A DNA stretch of 64,000 nucleotides from Siphonodentalium dalli (lineage: Eukaryota > Mollusca > Scaphopoda > Gadilida > Siphonodentaliidae): the NCBI GenBank assembly GCA_032622095.1, contig CP136061.1, positions 60,779,301 through 60,843,300 of the forward strand, given 5' to 3'. The first letter of the stretch is position 1, and each line of letters starts with the position of its first letter. The notes under the pieces were generated by a model. It was not told the origin of the DNA and searched no databases. It saw only the letters and a program-made list of their open reading frames with translations. Position numbers and translations under genes: made by a program. Of this stretch, positions 47,637 through 59,960 are shown piece after piece.

Positions 47637-49747
47637 CATTTTTGCAGTAACCTGGATGAGTTGTTGTGATAGCTCCCTATTCTAATAACTTGCTGATATC
47701 TTTGGAAAATGTAGAACAAAAACGAATATTGAAATTGGCTGGCTTGATATCTTACCGCCATTTTCGAGCAAATTATGACGTATGTTATCGCCACTGAGCC
47801 ATAGAGACAAATATATAAACATCGGGATTCAATGAGAGAAAGCCCGTTCCTAACACGAACGTCATCCACGCAGTCCGCATTGAATTAAATCTGACGTTAA
47901 GCGGGAGTGATTTACTTGATACCGTGAGCCAATGCAAGGTCTTCATATATAGCTAGTTACCACCATGGGAATAGTGGGATTGATTCTGATCAAACGCTTC
48001 GACACAAATATATCATATAGCCTGCAGTATTACCACACTTGTAGATTAGTTGAGAGAGTTTTATGTCTTTTCGAGCAAATGTAACCCATTCAACAATCGG
48101 GGCCCATTAACAAGTCGAGAAAGAACGATTAGGGAATAAAATGCCGTGAAATTGAGGGTTCTATTCTCAGATACCAGGACATGTATTTTGCATTTAAATT
48201 GCAGGAAAAGCTATTTCCTACTATATTCGCTTCATGAGATAGAACACCCATCATTTCAATGTTTTTTTTGCTGGATTGCACTTATGACCCGAATATCTTT
48301 GGTGAAAGACACAATCAACTTAAAAAACAACCAGCTTTCAATTTCGAACGAGGGTCAGTCAACAGCCTGACATATAAGTACTCATTTATCTTGAAAATGC
48401 AGCCCCTGTTTTGACGTTCATCAAGGGAAAAACCGAAGAGACGACCACAACAATAATACTTAGTTCATTAAATACTCGTAGATGAGTAGTTCCTTCGAAA
48501 AGTTTGAGATAATAAGTCTCCAGTGATTGTTTTGTATTACATTTAACATTCTTTGAATGAAAGGTTAACCCACATACATCCAGCTCGTGAAAACATCAGG
48601 GACATGCCACAAACTACGGTCGAGATTATTTGCAGTTTGAAGAGGATCTTAAAGTGATATGAAACACTCCGGTAGGGTGATCAAATATAAACGGAGAATA
48701 CTCTTGTTCAAAGTTGTTGTTTTTACAAAATATTATATCCAAATTGACAACACACATCGTCATTCGTATATATTAATTAAATACAGAGACTCTCGATGGC
48801 AAAATAGTTTTCGCTAGTTTATCGCCGATAGATGCGTCCCGAATCGAGTAGTAAATATTTACAATTGAGCATAGTTCAGACGATGTTTTCTATGGAGTGG
48901 TAACGTCGATCTGCTTCATATATTCGGCGATGTTAGTAGAATGTTACATTCCCCCAGTTGGCATAGCACCTGAATACTAACTTATCAGCTTCACACCCGA
49001 ACAAATACATAATATGTCTTTAAATAATATATATAAATCATTACATGATTCAAAATTGAACGAAATCAAAGCAAAAGATACAAATCAGACAGTAGATGCA
49101 ATGCGGCCATTCCTGATAACCAGATCTACAGAAAAAGTTGGCAGGACGAACATGAAATAATTGGCGTGTGTACGAATTCTGATATACTTCTACCAGTGTT
49201 AATCTATAGAGGGCTATCTGTAGAAAGATTTGCAGCGATCAGAAGCGATTGTTTTGCATTTAGCATACTGACTCCCATGCAATGCAGTGAGTGGATTGTT
49301 GATATGAGGATCTTGGTATTGCATGAATGCTAACCATCCTTTAGGCGGAGTTCATGTGGGAATGCTCAAGCTTTCTGGGGGGTTTCACATCTGATGTCGG
49401 CGAGGAAGCTATCGTTAAACTTTCGATGACTGAATACTTGATAATGGTGAGCTACTTTGTGGTTCCCATTGATTCATTGGTGGGGCGTGTTCGGTTGATA
49501 AGTTAAACAACTACTTGTTGAACTTACGACCTTAATCGTACAAACGAATACTCCTTTATAATACCTGTTCACATTCTGAATTCAACTATTATAGTTATAT
49601 TTGACTATTACCAGTGGACAGAAAAATTGCACTCTTACCAATATTGCAACATATGAACAGTCTCCAGATAACAATTTAAACAAATTGAATGTCAATTGAC
49701 TTTCTTATCAACTACCATCATGATGGTCCGGGACACTTAAACCACCA
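47637..49747. other. No gene seen
   Basis: Just 5' of the LINE remnant; no RT domain is readable. Confidence 0.5.
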
Positions 49748-50092
49748 ATGTTTTATTCCAGCGGCAAAAGGAAAGCTAACATTCTGTTATGCAGACTCCG
49801 AAATAAATGCAGCGATTTGAATGGTGACAAATGTAAAAATCACTTAATAAGTAAACCTGAATGTAGTTGTGGCTACCTAAACGAGGACGCTGATCATTAC
49901 TTTTTCACTTGTCCCTTTTATAAAAGAGAAAGGGCAAACCTCGAAGAAAAAATAGTGCGAATTGGACTATATCAAATACATGTTACCGATCTACTTTGTG
50001 GATCAGTCTCACTTTACAATGAAGGAAATTACCAATTGTTCGCAGCTGTCCAAAAAGATATTATAAACTCATTGCGATTTGGCGATGAATAG
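49748..50092 (+). pseudogene. LINE (non-LTR retrotransposon) ORF2 C-terminal remnant
   Basis: 114 codons ending in a stop. Residues about 12-25 (ILLCRLRNKCSDLN) correspond to the HCRLRLGCSNLN block of the LINE at 31521. A Cys/His cluster follows: C39, C41, H50 and C55 (C-x-C-x8-H-x4-C, DADHYFFTCP). The RT and endonuclease domains are absent, so the copy is 5'-truncated. It is followed by about 300 bp of 3' UTR. This is a different subfamily from the 31.5-kb copy, to judge from the low residue identity. Confidence 0.85.
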
Positions 50093-50403
50093 ATGCATTA
50101 CATTTAGTGAACATTACCAGTCGTATATTAACTTAAATCGAGAACAACATGCATTAAACATAAACATATGATATAAACCTATCTCCCCTTACCCCATACC
50201 AATCTTGAACATTCCATATTGTATTTGTGTGTTTTGTCAGAATTTTTGTTTTGTGTTCAACATTTATCCATTTAAATTTTTCTTCTGTGCACCACCATCT
50301 TTTTCCTGAGGAAAGGAGCTCCACCTAAGTTGCTATAACTTGTGCTCCATTCCCCATTCGTTCATCCTACATTAGTTTGTTATAAATAAATTTGTTTGAA
50401 ATG
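50093..50403 (+). mobile_element. 3' UTR and tail of the LINE at 49748
   Basis: GAGGAAAGGAGCTCCACCTA, AACTTGTGCTCC and AAATAAATTTGTTTGAAATG follow in the same order as the tail motifs at 29.4 and 33.6 kb. The truncated tails therefore belong to relatives of this LINE. Confidence 0.55.
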
Positions 50404-50640
50404 TATATATGGGATGCTCAATAAAATATGAAACAACAATACCATCATGATTAGTCATTCATTTGCATGGATCGAGAAACGTTACATCGTCACAAATACA
50501 AACATGGTACCCAATTAGTGTAACACTGATTTTGAATCATTTGAATCATGAAATATCACTTTGAAATATAACTCTTTTAACTAATTCACAAAAAGCTAAA
50601 TAGTCTGATATGTGTACTCCCTATGAATCGACCACTTTGA

Positions 50641-51074
50641 TTAACCCTTTCAGTGCCAGGGGCCGATCTCATCGGCCCTAATTTACGGTCTGTAAAATCG
50701 GCCCTAAATAAATTAAGCATATAGCTATAGCGAATTTAAAAACAAACTGGATAAAACCTTAGGGGCATGTTATAACTCAAAACTATCACCAAGTATTCAT
50801 AGTAATAATTTTGATAACCATGAAAAAAAAGATTCCCTGGCACTAAACCTACAAGATAAGTTTGTTAAAGAATATAAGAAAAAATTATTAAAATTATAAA
50901 AAATTGTAAAAACTAATAACAAATGATGAAAAATTGTTAGGCCAGTGCATTTTCTTATATATGCGAGTCGACCATAGCGAGGCGACCTATGGTCGACTCG
51001 CATATATAAGAGAATGCATTGGCACAGGGTATATGGGTTGATACAAAAATCGGACCTGGCACTGAAATGGTTAA
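50641..51074 (-). mobile_element. TTAA palindromic MITE, copy D with different outer ends (434 bp)
   Basis: Bounded by TTAA (50641-50644, 51071-51074). Outer ends are CCCTTTCAGTGCCAGG and CCTGGCACTGAAATGG, unlike copies A/B and E-I. The core hairpin (50941-51023) ends GGCACAGGG and uses the GTCGACC-type loop. The AT-rich linker (AAAGAATATAAGAAAAAATT) matches copies A-C. The second hairpin is absent. Confidence 0.82.
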
Positions 51075-51998
51075 AGGAATGGCACGCCCAATTTTATTCG
51101 CGTTGATATTCGCCTGCGTTGAATGTGTACTCGCCACTTGAGTTGATACTATATTAGGAAAATAAGCGCCATTAGAATGCGTCTGGTCGCGAACATTTCC
51201 ACATGATGCCACTAATGACGAACAATGAAATGCTAGCCACGTTCTATTGTCCGGGATGGGACATTCCGTTGATTACTAGCGTCCCTTGAAGAGCTCTCCC
51301 GTGGATGTAGGGTCGTAATTAATTAGCGTCCTGACCACATTCCGCCTAAGTGAAACTGGTCCTCAATAATGCGTTTTACGACTTGTCATGACTTGGGTAT
51401 GGAGATAGAATGTGTGGATTGGGAACAACAGTCAGCAGAGAATATTGAGTAGCAAACTGCGTCATATAATATCGGATATTCCCAACAGAAACACGACGTG
51501 CCCATTATTTCCTTATTTCGTTAAAAATCTATAAAAGGTTCCCGGTTATTTGTACGCGGTTGACGATATATAAAATAAAAATAGTGTGCTCAATGTATCA
51601 TTAGATATCCATGATTGTCACTTGTGACGCATGATAATAAAATCGCTCGTTTTAGCGAGAAATAGATGAAACTGTGCGGACGTTGCCGGAATTAAACATC
51701 CCGAAACGCCCGGCGATCTTTTTTGGGACTCGAATGTATTTTCCGGCGGTCTGTCCGCAAGGAAAACACGTTTGTATAGTTCACAACCAGGAGGTTGTCC
51801 AATTAGGAAGAATTCCGCCGCCTCTGGACAATACAGATCGAGTATTCGAGCCATCGGCTTCAAGCCGACAATTCATCTATTTTTTTTTGGACAATTATAA
51901 TGGGAATGTGCGTGTTAGATTTAGTTTTCGGCCGTGCCCTAAATAATCGACTCCTTAACCACAGCAGTATTATGGGTAACTTTTCAGGATTTAGTCGT
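51075..51998. other. No gene seen
   Basis: Open frames on both strands at 51618-51946 are of chance length. Confidence 0.5.
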
Positions 51999-52071
51999 AA
52001 ATATGGCTTGTTGCCATTGGTCGGAAAGCTCTCACCGAGAGCTTTCCGATGAATGGCAACAAGCCATATTT
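51999..52071. repeat. 35-bp near-perfect hairpin with 3-nt loop
   Basis: Arms 51999-52033 and 52037-52071 pair at 33 of 35 positions around ACC. The arm starts AAATATGGCTTGTTGCC. Almost no spacer, so it is a cruciform-type palindrome. Confidence 0.9.
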
Positions 52072-52599
52072 CCGGTGTTAACAGTGTTAACGTTTCGGCC
52101 AAATTCACTGAATTGAAGCCTGCAGGCCATACCAGTGATGTTTACCCAGCTAGATTGACACCAGTTGATCACGAAAATGCAAGAAACATCATAGGTCATG
52201 TGTTTACTTTTTAAAATAAATCCCCAAGTGTACGACAGGGCTATCACACAGCCAAATTTGATCTGGCAGCTATAGTTAAATAAATTTCCCGCTCACAAAA
52301 ATCCATTCCCCCATTCATTCACCAGTTTAAATTATTTAGATATGATGTACAAATTAAAAATAAACGCGATGTCATCCTTTAATAACGTGTCGCATGTATC
52401 AGGTGAAGGTCATTCTTCGGTTACCTTCACCTTTAGCATTCCACGGTGTACTCGCTCCCCGACTCTATATATAGAACACATTTAGCTCCCTGTTCCATTA
52501 TCGTCGACTCCCGATGCGATGGTGTTCCCAACACCGGACATGAGAGGAGCGGAGCTACCGAATTTATCCAGTACATTATTCGATGTTTCTGAGATTCTG

Positions 52600-52790
52600 T
52601 CACTCCTGAAATAATTTTCTGAACATTGATCATGGCATCGGTAGTCGATTCGTGCTGCTCATCATGGTACTGGGGATGCAGATGGCGACACAAAGCCCGA
52701 ACGTACCATGTCGGATTCGAACCCCCGACCACGTCGAATGTATATATAGCTCGGAGGTCGGCCCACAATTCTGCTGAGTTATTACCATCT
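52600..52790 (-). mobile_element. Possible tRNA-derived SINE head
   Basis: On the minus strand GGTTCGAATCC (52713-52723) is a perfect RNA polymerase III B box. A weak A-box-like TAACTCAGCAGA lies ~55 nt upstream. CCGACC and GGTCGG can pair between them. The T-stem does not close correctly, so it is not a tRNA gene. 52072-52599 shows nothing else. Confidence 0.35.
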
Positions 52791-52840
52791 ACTGGATTGA
52801 ATCCTGAATCTTCCTACAGGATGGAACCCTGAATACACCT

Positions 52841-53068
52841 TTCACCCTTTGATGGCGGGAGCTGCGCTGGTTCTTAAATATAATGTTCCAGTTAATTATC
52901 TTATATATGCGAGTCTCCCATAGTGAGCCTCACATATATAAGAGAATGTACTGGCTTACAAGATCAAGGTAAATATTGTTAGGCCAATGTATTCTCTTAT
53001 ATGCGAGGCTCACTGTAGGCACAGGGTTTTCGCAAAATTTCTGGAAACTCCAGTCATGGAAGGGTTAA
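52841..53068 (-). mobile_element. TTAA palindromic MITE, copy I (228 bp)
   Basis: Left end TTCACCCTTTGATGGCGGG (TTAA mutated), then AGCTGCGCTGG; right end CCAGTCATGGAAGGGTTAA. One full hairpin (about 52885-52957) and a second that has lost most of one arm (about 52983-53028). Same orientation as 33124-33836. Confidence 0.8.
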
Positions 53069-55166
53069 TTATGGTAATATGGTCGCAGCAAGCCGAATCG
53101 CATCTATATGCATCACCACTTTATATAATGTGCACACATGTATACGTTAAATAGCATCGCAGAAAGGCAAATGTTAAAACGCTGAACTAAATTTCATGAA
53201 AGTAATCGAAAATCAGATCAAAAGAAGGAAACCAAGAGCAGTGATGATAGCGAAGCATTGGATACACACAGATACCCTCAGATGTCTGAGATGGATCGCC
53301 GCACAATGTCTTCAACTAACAAATTATTCTCATTCTGCTCCATCTGAAAAAGTCGTTACGTGTGGTCCCATATAAAACCACCAACAGTGGGATATGAGAA
53401 ATTGCTTTACGATTGTGGCTTTCTTTTATACTTGGCATGGTTCTCGATTTTGTGGGCCACACTTCCTGGCTAGACGGGGAATCGCTAGGGATCGCGGGAT
53501 ACATATACTTGTCTAATATTTTCATACGTATGTCGATGTAAAAATGTATCAAATCTTCCGTCACCAGCGCATAATTTCATATATATATTTTTGAACTACT
53601 TTAGGATTTGAATAAGTATTGCATTATACATGCATCTTGGGGTAAGTTGGTTGACTTCCAAACAGGGAGAGATAGAGAACGACAGAGAGAGCCGAGATGA
53701 AGTAAATAGTTGGCAGAATGTTGCCATGGATATATCATTACATGCACATTTTATGCGCGGCAAATACATGTACATTAATGAGAATATAGGGTCGGATCGG
53801 GCGCTAAAGGCTGCATCGTGTGCAACGATCCCTACCGGGGCGAAGAACTCACGAGTTTGGCACAAGTTCGTTGTTAAATTATAAAGACTTGGTAGATCGA
53901 TTCGACAACGGCTTATTGCGAGCTCCGCGTGTATAATGTTTCGCTGAATCTTGGTATGCATGGGCATTGGGGGTTTTATTTATAGAAATGGTAATTTTTG
54001 GGACGGATTAAAAGTCGAACTGCGACCCGGATGCCGATTCCGGTAAAAGGTGTAGTTGGGAATTCTGGTGAGATGCATGAGAAACCTTCAGTGATAAGCC
54101 GTATATAATTGTTGTAATAATTTGAAGGATTAGTTGTTTTAACGGAATTATAAGTTGGTCATCGTGAAACCAATATATTCTATATTTACAATCATGGGTA
54201 TATAATATATGATCTTGAGCGCGTTACCATTTCTGACATTGGTTTTCTTGTAATATATAGTCTGTAAAATGCATGCAAGCCGTACCACTTCCTGGAAGCA
54301 CACGTGAGCTCAGACGAGTGCAATAAAGGCGCTGGGTGAGACAAATTGACATAAACGCAGTGAGTCGGGAATTGGATAAAATGTCTGCCATTAATATCAT
54401 CAAACCAATCGACCAATTACCATTCTGGAACTGTTCCCCTCGACCCCAAGTCTGGACGACAAGTCCACGAGAGAAAGTCGATTATGAATCCAATTCGCCG
54501 TGATACGACGACCGGCTATTAGCCTGTCCTGCTAATTTCGCAGCTTAGAGAGCATTGTGACGTCATTAACAGTTCCCGCCTACCCGATGTTGATGCGGAC
54601 GACATACTAATCAAAGAACAATGTTCTCCCTAGTAACATGCTATCGTAATTAGGTTCAACACGCGACAAATTATGGCCAACGATTTCCCGGGACTGTGAA
54701 CGGAAGCACGACCTGTACCTACGTTATTGTCATGAATAATTTCTGCGTACACATATATGCATTAGTGTCATCTATTATTAGATTACCACCAGTGGGATTA
54801 AGTTCTTGGTTCTGATTGTAGCTTAAGTTGGTGCTATTTGGTTCAGGAAAGAGTTGATGCCACTGACTTACATTTATAGTACACACATATTGCCTGCCTT
54901 GAGTTGGAATATAGCTAGATCATGCCACGAATCTCTACGCTGGTTAACACCCGTAGAGATCATATTCCACCAGTGCAAGACCTGGGAACTTGTTGATGCA
55001 CTGACCCCTTTTGACAGGGAAGTTTATAACATTGAACAAACAAGGCAAGGAATACACTTCTTTGTTTTTTTGTATATACATATATTACACTGGTATTATG
55101 CGGTTTGTTTGCATATTGCATGCATGGATGTGTGTGCTTTTTGCAATAAATAAACGGAGCTCGGAT
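53069..55166. other. No gene seen
   Basis: Frames up to 123 codons occur (53596-53967 minus) but lack recognisable features. Confidence 0.5.
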
Positions 55167-55628
55167 CAGAGTTCACGCTGACATAGGCCAAATTGTCCAA
55201 TGGCCAATTTTTATTTCGAAAATGCCAAAAACAAATTTCATGTGGCCAAACTTTTCCAAAAAAATCGGAAATCTAATTCAAGAACCCATATTGATATTAT
55301 AACTGGAGCGACATGAGTATCAAATTTATAGTGTGAGCATCTGCTAATTGATTACGGGATACAGCTTAATGGATAACAAATGCAACTCATGGCAGTGCAC
55401 TATCAAACAATGTAATAAAACAGTAATGATGATTAACACCAATGAATCCTTTGTCTGTCATAAGGATGAATGGTAGATGGTGGGTCGTGGTATGTTGTCA
55501 AGTATCAATGGTGCATGGGATTAACTAAGTCTAGACACGGAACAGAAAATGAGGATTTGATTTGGCCAAAAAAATCAGAATTGGCCAAACAATTGGCAAA
55601 AAGATGTACCGGTCCAACGTGAACACTG
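55167..55628 (+). mobile_element. MITE family P, copy 2 (462 bp)
   Basis: Ends CAGAGTTCACGCTGAC and GTCCAACGTGAACACTG form imperfect inverted repeats with CAG/CTG termini, hAT-like. Homologous to 47135-47636. Flanking octamers do not match, so no target duplication is claimed. Confidence 0.72.
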
Positions 55629-55817
55629 CCCGGTACACAATTCAAGTCCCTCTGCGTGAGTTACAAATTGATTTTTGTTTCTGTGCGTTCTAACTTACGC
55701 TCTCCATTTTTTTCGTATATACATTATTAAATATATTTGATTGGGAACCATGCAAATACCAGAACAAACTGTATATATATTCTCCTTTGATGGAGGTCAA
55801 TAACACATCAATTATGT

Positions 55818-55866
55818 TGGCCCAATGAGCCATGCACCTTACCAACTGAGCCTAAGCCCCACCCCT
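55818..55866 (-). mobile_element. tRNA-like 5' half (SINE head or tRNA pseudogene)
   Basis: Minus-strand TAGGCTCAGTTGG (plus 55842-55854) matches a Pol III A box / tRNA D arm. It is followed by an anticodon-arm-like TGGC-loop-GCCA. No T arm or B box follows, so it is a fragment. Confidence 0.45.
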
Positions 55867-58165
55867 GCCCCCGCTATGGTATATGTCTTTGTTGCAAACG
55901 CATTTGAGTAAAATTAACTTACCAACAGACGACATTTAATATATCCATGACATCTGCCCATTAATTTATCTTGCATCGACAAATGTATTTATATAACAGG
56001 CAGACCATCACTTGGCAGACCATCGCATCGAATTATATGTTATCACATAAACCATTGATCAAACTATGTAATAATTCATTATCGGAAGAAAAAAATGCCC
56101 CTGCATGTGCTTGGGTATGCGTGGACTCATATCAACCACCTTGACTCGCATTATATGAACGAACTGAGTAAATTACCTATCAGAGATTAATAGGATGTAG
56201 TAATGTTTCTAGTTGGGCCACGTCCCAACATATGTACATACCACACAAGCGTGGAAATATAAAACTATACTATCTAACAAGTGTTTGTGCAATGGCATAC
56301 AATTAACCCTATGTTAAATTGTTGCGCAAGGATTTGTGTGTGTGCTGTCTGTTTGACAATATGGCGTCATTTTTTGTGAGGCGTGCAATGTAGCAAAAAA
56401 AAATCCAAGCACCATGGTAAGTATATGCAATGAAATTCAACGTTCGCACAATCTGAATAACATGACGGCATCAGGCTACGTATAGCTGTTAGGCCATATC
56501 TCGACGAGATACATTATGTTCACATCTAGAGAAAATGGACGTTTTGTATTGCTGATGGCATAATGTCTTTTACACCACAATAAGTCTGTCCGATGCAGAT
56601 TAATTATTGCATGTAAATATCAACCCACTTCATCTCCGGGTCAACGGCACAATGTGCAAATATACATTGTATCAACTTACGGATAGAGGATTGACTATAT
56701 AGTTGTATGGTACTTCAAACTTGATATAACGATAAGGGTCAGAATGTGAGCTTCTGGTTATGGAAGCACCGGTCCTTTGTCAATTATTATAATAGTTTAT
56801 TTCAGGCAATGTTTCCCATATGTATGTATACAGTATATATAATAACAATGCATCACAAATTTTAGCAATGGCGTATTTTGATTTGCATTATGTGTATAAT
56901 ATAGAATTCCAATTAAAAAACAATAGTGATTTGTACTTAATATCGAAGGAATGTATACTAGAAATTATTGTATTCGGACATTGACACACTCTTTCCCATA
57001 TGCGAGTGCGACTGTGTTAGGGTTATATAAGCCATGCCCACGATTTAGTATGTAACTGAGCGAAAACTTGAGACATTGTGGACATTATAACTACACGTCG
57101 GACATTAGCTGTCAAAAATAAATGGTGTCAATCCATGCTTATTCCAGGAAATAAATTGGAATTTCCATAACTACCCTCTTTTTTTGCTTGGCGAACAATC
57201 CCGCCCAATTGACTGAGGAATTAACAAAGCCTATGATTCTCTGTTTTCGTTCATATTAAACAACCTAAAATATTTTCACCATTTATTGTTTTATTCTGAT
57301 AAGAATTTCCCTACACACATGACAAGGGGCATACTTTCAATGGATTAGCTTGTAACCCATATCTCTTACCAGCAATGCCTCTATGACGCGTTCTGTCATA
57401 CTGACGTGACCTAGTCCCGGTGGTATACCTTCTTGCAAGCTTTGTCTAAGCTAATAGCGATGGTACATTTGTTCTTGATTTCTTTGCATAGCGTGTTGGT
57501 TTAGTTCCGGTGAGAAGAAAACTACCCTGCACAACCAGCCGGTCGCATGGCTCATCAACCATGAATTCGCATCAGTGATAATCTCGACAGAAGGCCGTAA
57601 ATTCCAGGCCACGAAACACCTGCTTATTCGTGTACCACCGAAGTTCTGACAAGACATACAATGCATATCATCTGCATCTCTTACTATGCCGAGTGTCAGT
57701 TTTTAGGTTATGAGCCCATAAAAAGCTGAGTGAATCATTAATTAGTGAACATGTCGGAATGAGGAAGGTTTTTAACGGCCGCCAGAACAAATGTTCTCAT
57801 CCCGTTACTTAGGGGAGGCATTAACTGCGCTTCGTGTGTGTCTGCGCATGCGCCCTTGCCTCCATCCAAGCACTTGATAAAAATGATTGATACACGTCGT
57901 CTGCTTCTAGCCCCAACACTAATTAACGAGATGGCAGACTACCACTTTTTCTCGTACATCAGGACCAGGGACGTGATGACAGGGCTTTTGGGGGTGTCTG
58001 GCCCCCAAATTTGGTTAACATTTGGACATTTCATGAATGACACATGCAACATCAGTTAGCAATTTAAAAAAAAAGTAGGTTGAAATCGTTCTCATATGTT
58101 TATTTACCAACCTGAAGTTACCGGGAAATTAGTTGTTTTTAGATCAACAGTTGCATATTTTCCTT
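55867..58165. other. No gene seen
   Basis: No supported gene, repeat or hairpin in this ~2.3 kb. Confidence 0.5.
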
Positions 58166-58263
58166 TTTTATATTCATGAGAGTTGGAAATATTACCGGGG
58201 GGGGGGTTGCAGTTGGAAATTTCAACACCCCCACCCAACGGAGACCATCTAGACACATCCCTG
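58166..58263 (-). mobile_element. Terminal fragment, CAGGG-ended element (family L)
   Basis: On the minus strand CAGGGATGTGTCTAGATGG, GGGTGGGGGTGTTG and ATTTCCAACTGCAACCCC match the end at 35004. A run of ten or more G on the plus strand lies at 58197-58206. Confidence 0.5.
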
Positions 58264-59049
58264 ATCAGGACGTATTATTTATTATTTGAATTTATTTCTA
58301 TTCGTGTTTCCCCCAAGAGGATTTGCTCAACCATACGATATTCCCGACATTCTCGTATGCCGTCTACCGGTTTGATGCTAGTTTCCGGCGTGTTTCCTTC
58401 CGTAGGGCGCGGAAATATACGGACCGAAGCAGACGAAATACGTCATCGATCCCATAATCTGCCGAACTTGATTTTCCCAGTTAAGCAGAGCCACAGTGAA
58501 GCAGCGCCAACGTTTCGGATCTGTCTTCTTTGTAAGAATAAAGACCAGTTACTTCTATGTATACCCGTACTCAGTATCAAAGACAACAGTTCCGAAAGTT
58601 ACCTATATTTTCGATTTATCACATCACGCCTCTCTTCCGCTTGCATTATGGAACAAAACTTTCAATCTTTCAATCATGGTGGAGTATTATTAGCTGCCCT
58701 GAAACTTAACCACGAATCACGAACACGTGACCACATTATCGAGTATAGTCGTGTCAATTGTCAACTCCCTGCAATAAAGATTCGAATTGCTTTAGCTAGC
58801 ATTGACCGGGATGACTGCATGACTGGTATTAATGACAGTAGGCAGAAGTATCGTTCCAAACTGACGTCTGCTTATAATAAGACGGAATATAAATGCAATG
58901 TTCTGTTCTCCTCCGGCTATATTGAGTCATACAACTGTGTTATTACATGTAATAGAAATATGAGTTTGGTTTTCTTCTGGCCACTGGGTCCAACAACTGT
59001 GTTATTAACGAAATGGTTGAGATTGCAAGCTTATGTGCTGGGTCTGTAG
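58180..59049 (+). other. Longest open frame in window (290 codons), function unknown
   Basis: Stop-free from just after the TGA at 58176 to the stop at 59047-59049. There is no good ATG near the 5' end: the first ~28 codons lie inside the family L terminus, and the first in-frame ATG falls about 58 codons in. The predicted protein has Cys pairs (CLLCKNK near residue 114) and a hydrophobic stretch near the C-terminus (SLVFFWPLG). I see no domain, repeat, RT or transposase signature. At this composition a run this long is unexpected by chance, so it may be an exon, a decayed ORF of an unrecognised element, or luck aided by a GC-richer patch. Confidence 0.25.
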
Positions 59050-59679
59050 CATCTGCTCTGGACCCTCTCATCGATTCATCGAGTTCAACAAGGTTGACTA
59101 TATACTACTGTCGGGTATATTACAAAGGTCGGTAATGCACAAAAAGTAATAATCACAATACGCATAGAGAAGTTAATACATCAGCCATTAGTGCTTCCAG
59201 GATACGAACGTTCAATGAGATTTCCTGAACTCTATTAATACCTGAATTCCAATGATATCGATACTGCCCGCGGTAGCCGAACAATGCCTGTTTCAAAGAA
59301 AGGCAATACAGAGAGTTTCTTCTCTTTTTTTCAAGAAAGCGGCGTCTTTAAACATGAACGGCCTCAGGTGACTGTTTCGTGCGGTAATCGATCTGTGATT
59401 GCAGTAATGGAAGTGTATACTCCGTTTCAAGGACTGAGCCCGCGCTTTCACGCCGCACAAAGGGGCGCGATTCTTTGGTCGACCGGGAAGGAAGCGCAGG
59501 CTTATTGTGACCGATATATCATCGAGGTTACGTTGCGCTATATACTCTCGACATGCTCATCGATCTTACACCGCGGCACGTGCTTTACACAAACGAATGC
59601 CTGCGGGACGGTGCAGGTGGCGCATAACACCCGATAATATACCGACCGACCGCTCGCCCCAATGCTATAGAGTCCATGC
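59050..59679. other. No gene assigned; GC-richer patch
   Basis: Continues the somewhat GC- and CpG-richer composition of the preceding frame. The 117-codon frame 59284-59637 is unrecognised. Confidence 0.4.
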
Positions 59680-59960
59680 GGTGTGGTGGTATAGGAGAAA
59701 CTATATATAACCTGCTGAAGATTCCTGCTACCCTGATGCCACTATGACATGTGGGTCGGGTGATAGCGGAGTAACTATTTCCAGTTGCCTGCTATCAAGT
59801 TGCCACTATGATATGTTGGCCGGGTGGTTGCGTATATATCGGAGGAAGTACAAGGTATATCGAACCTGTTCGAGTTTACCGCTGTCATGTTGTCACTATG
59901 ACATGTTGGTAGGGTGGTAGCGGAAGAACTATATTAAAATTGTTCAAAAGTATACTGCTC
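59680..59960. repeat. Degenerate ~60-90 bp tandem repeat
   Basis: GCCACTATGACATGTGGGTC (59738), GCCACTATGATATGTTGGCC (about 59800) and GTCACTATGACATGTTGGTA (about 59892). Each is followed by GGTGGTAGCGGA-like sequence. Confidence 0.65.

Noticed and set aside
55159-55636. 8-bp target duplication for MITE P copy 2
   Set aside because: Flanking octamers GCTCGGAT and CCCGGTAC do not agree under any sensible shift.
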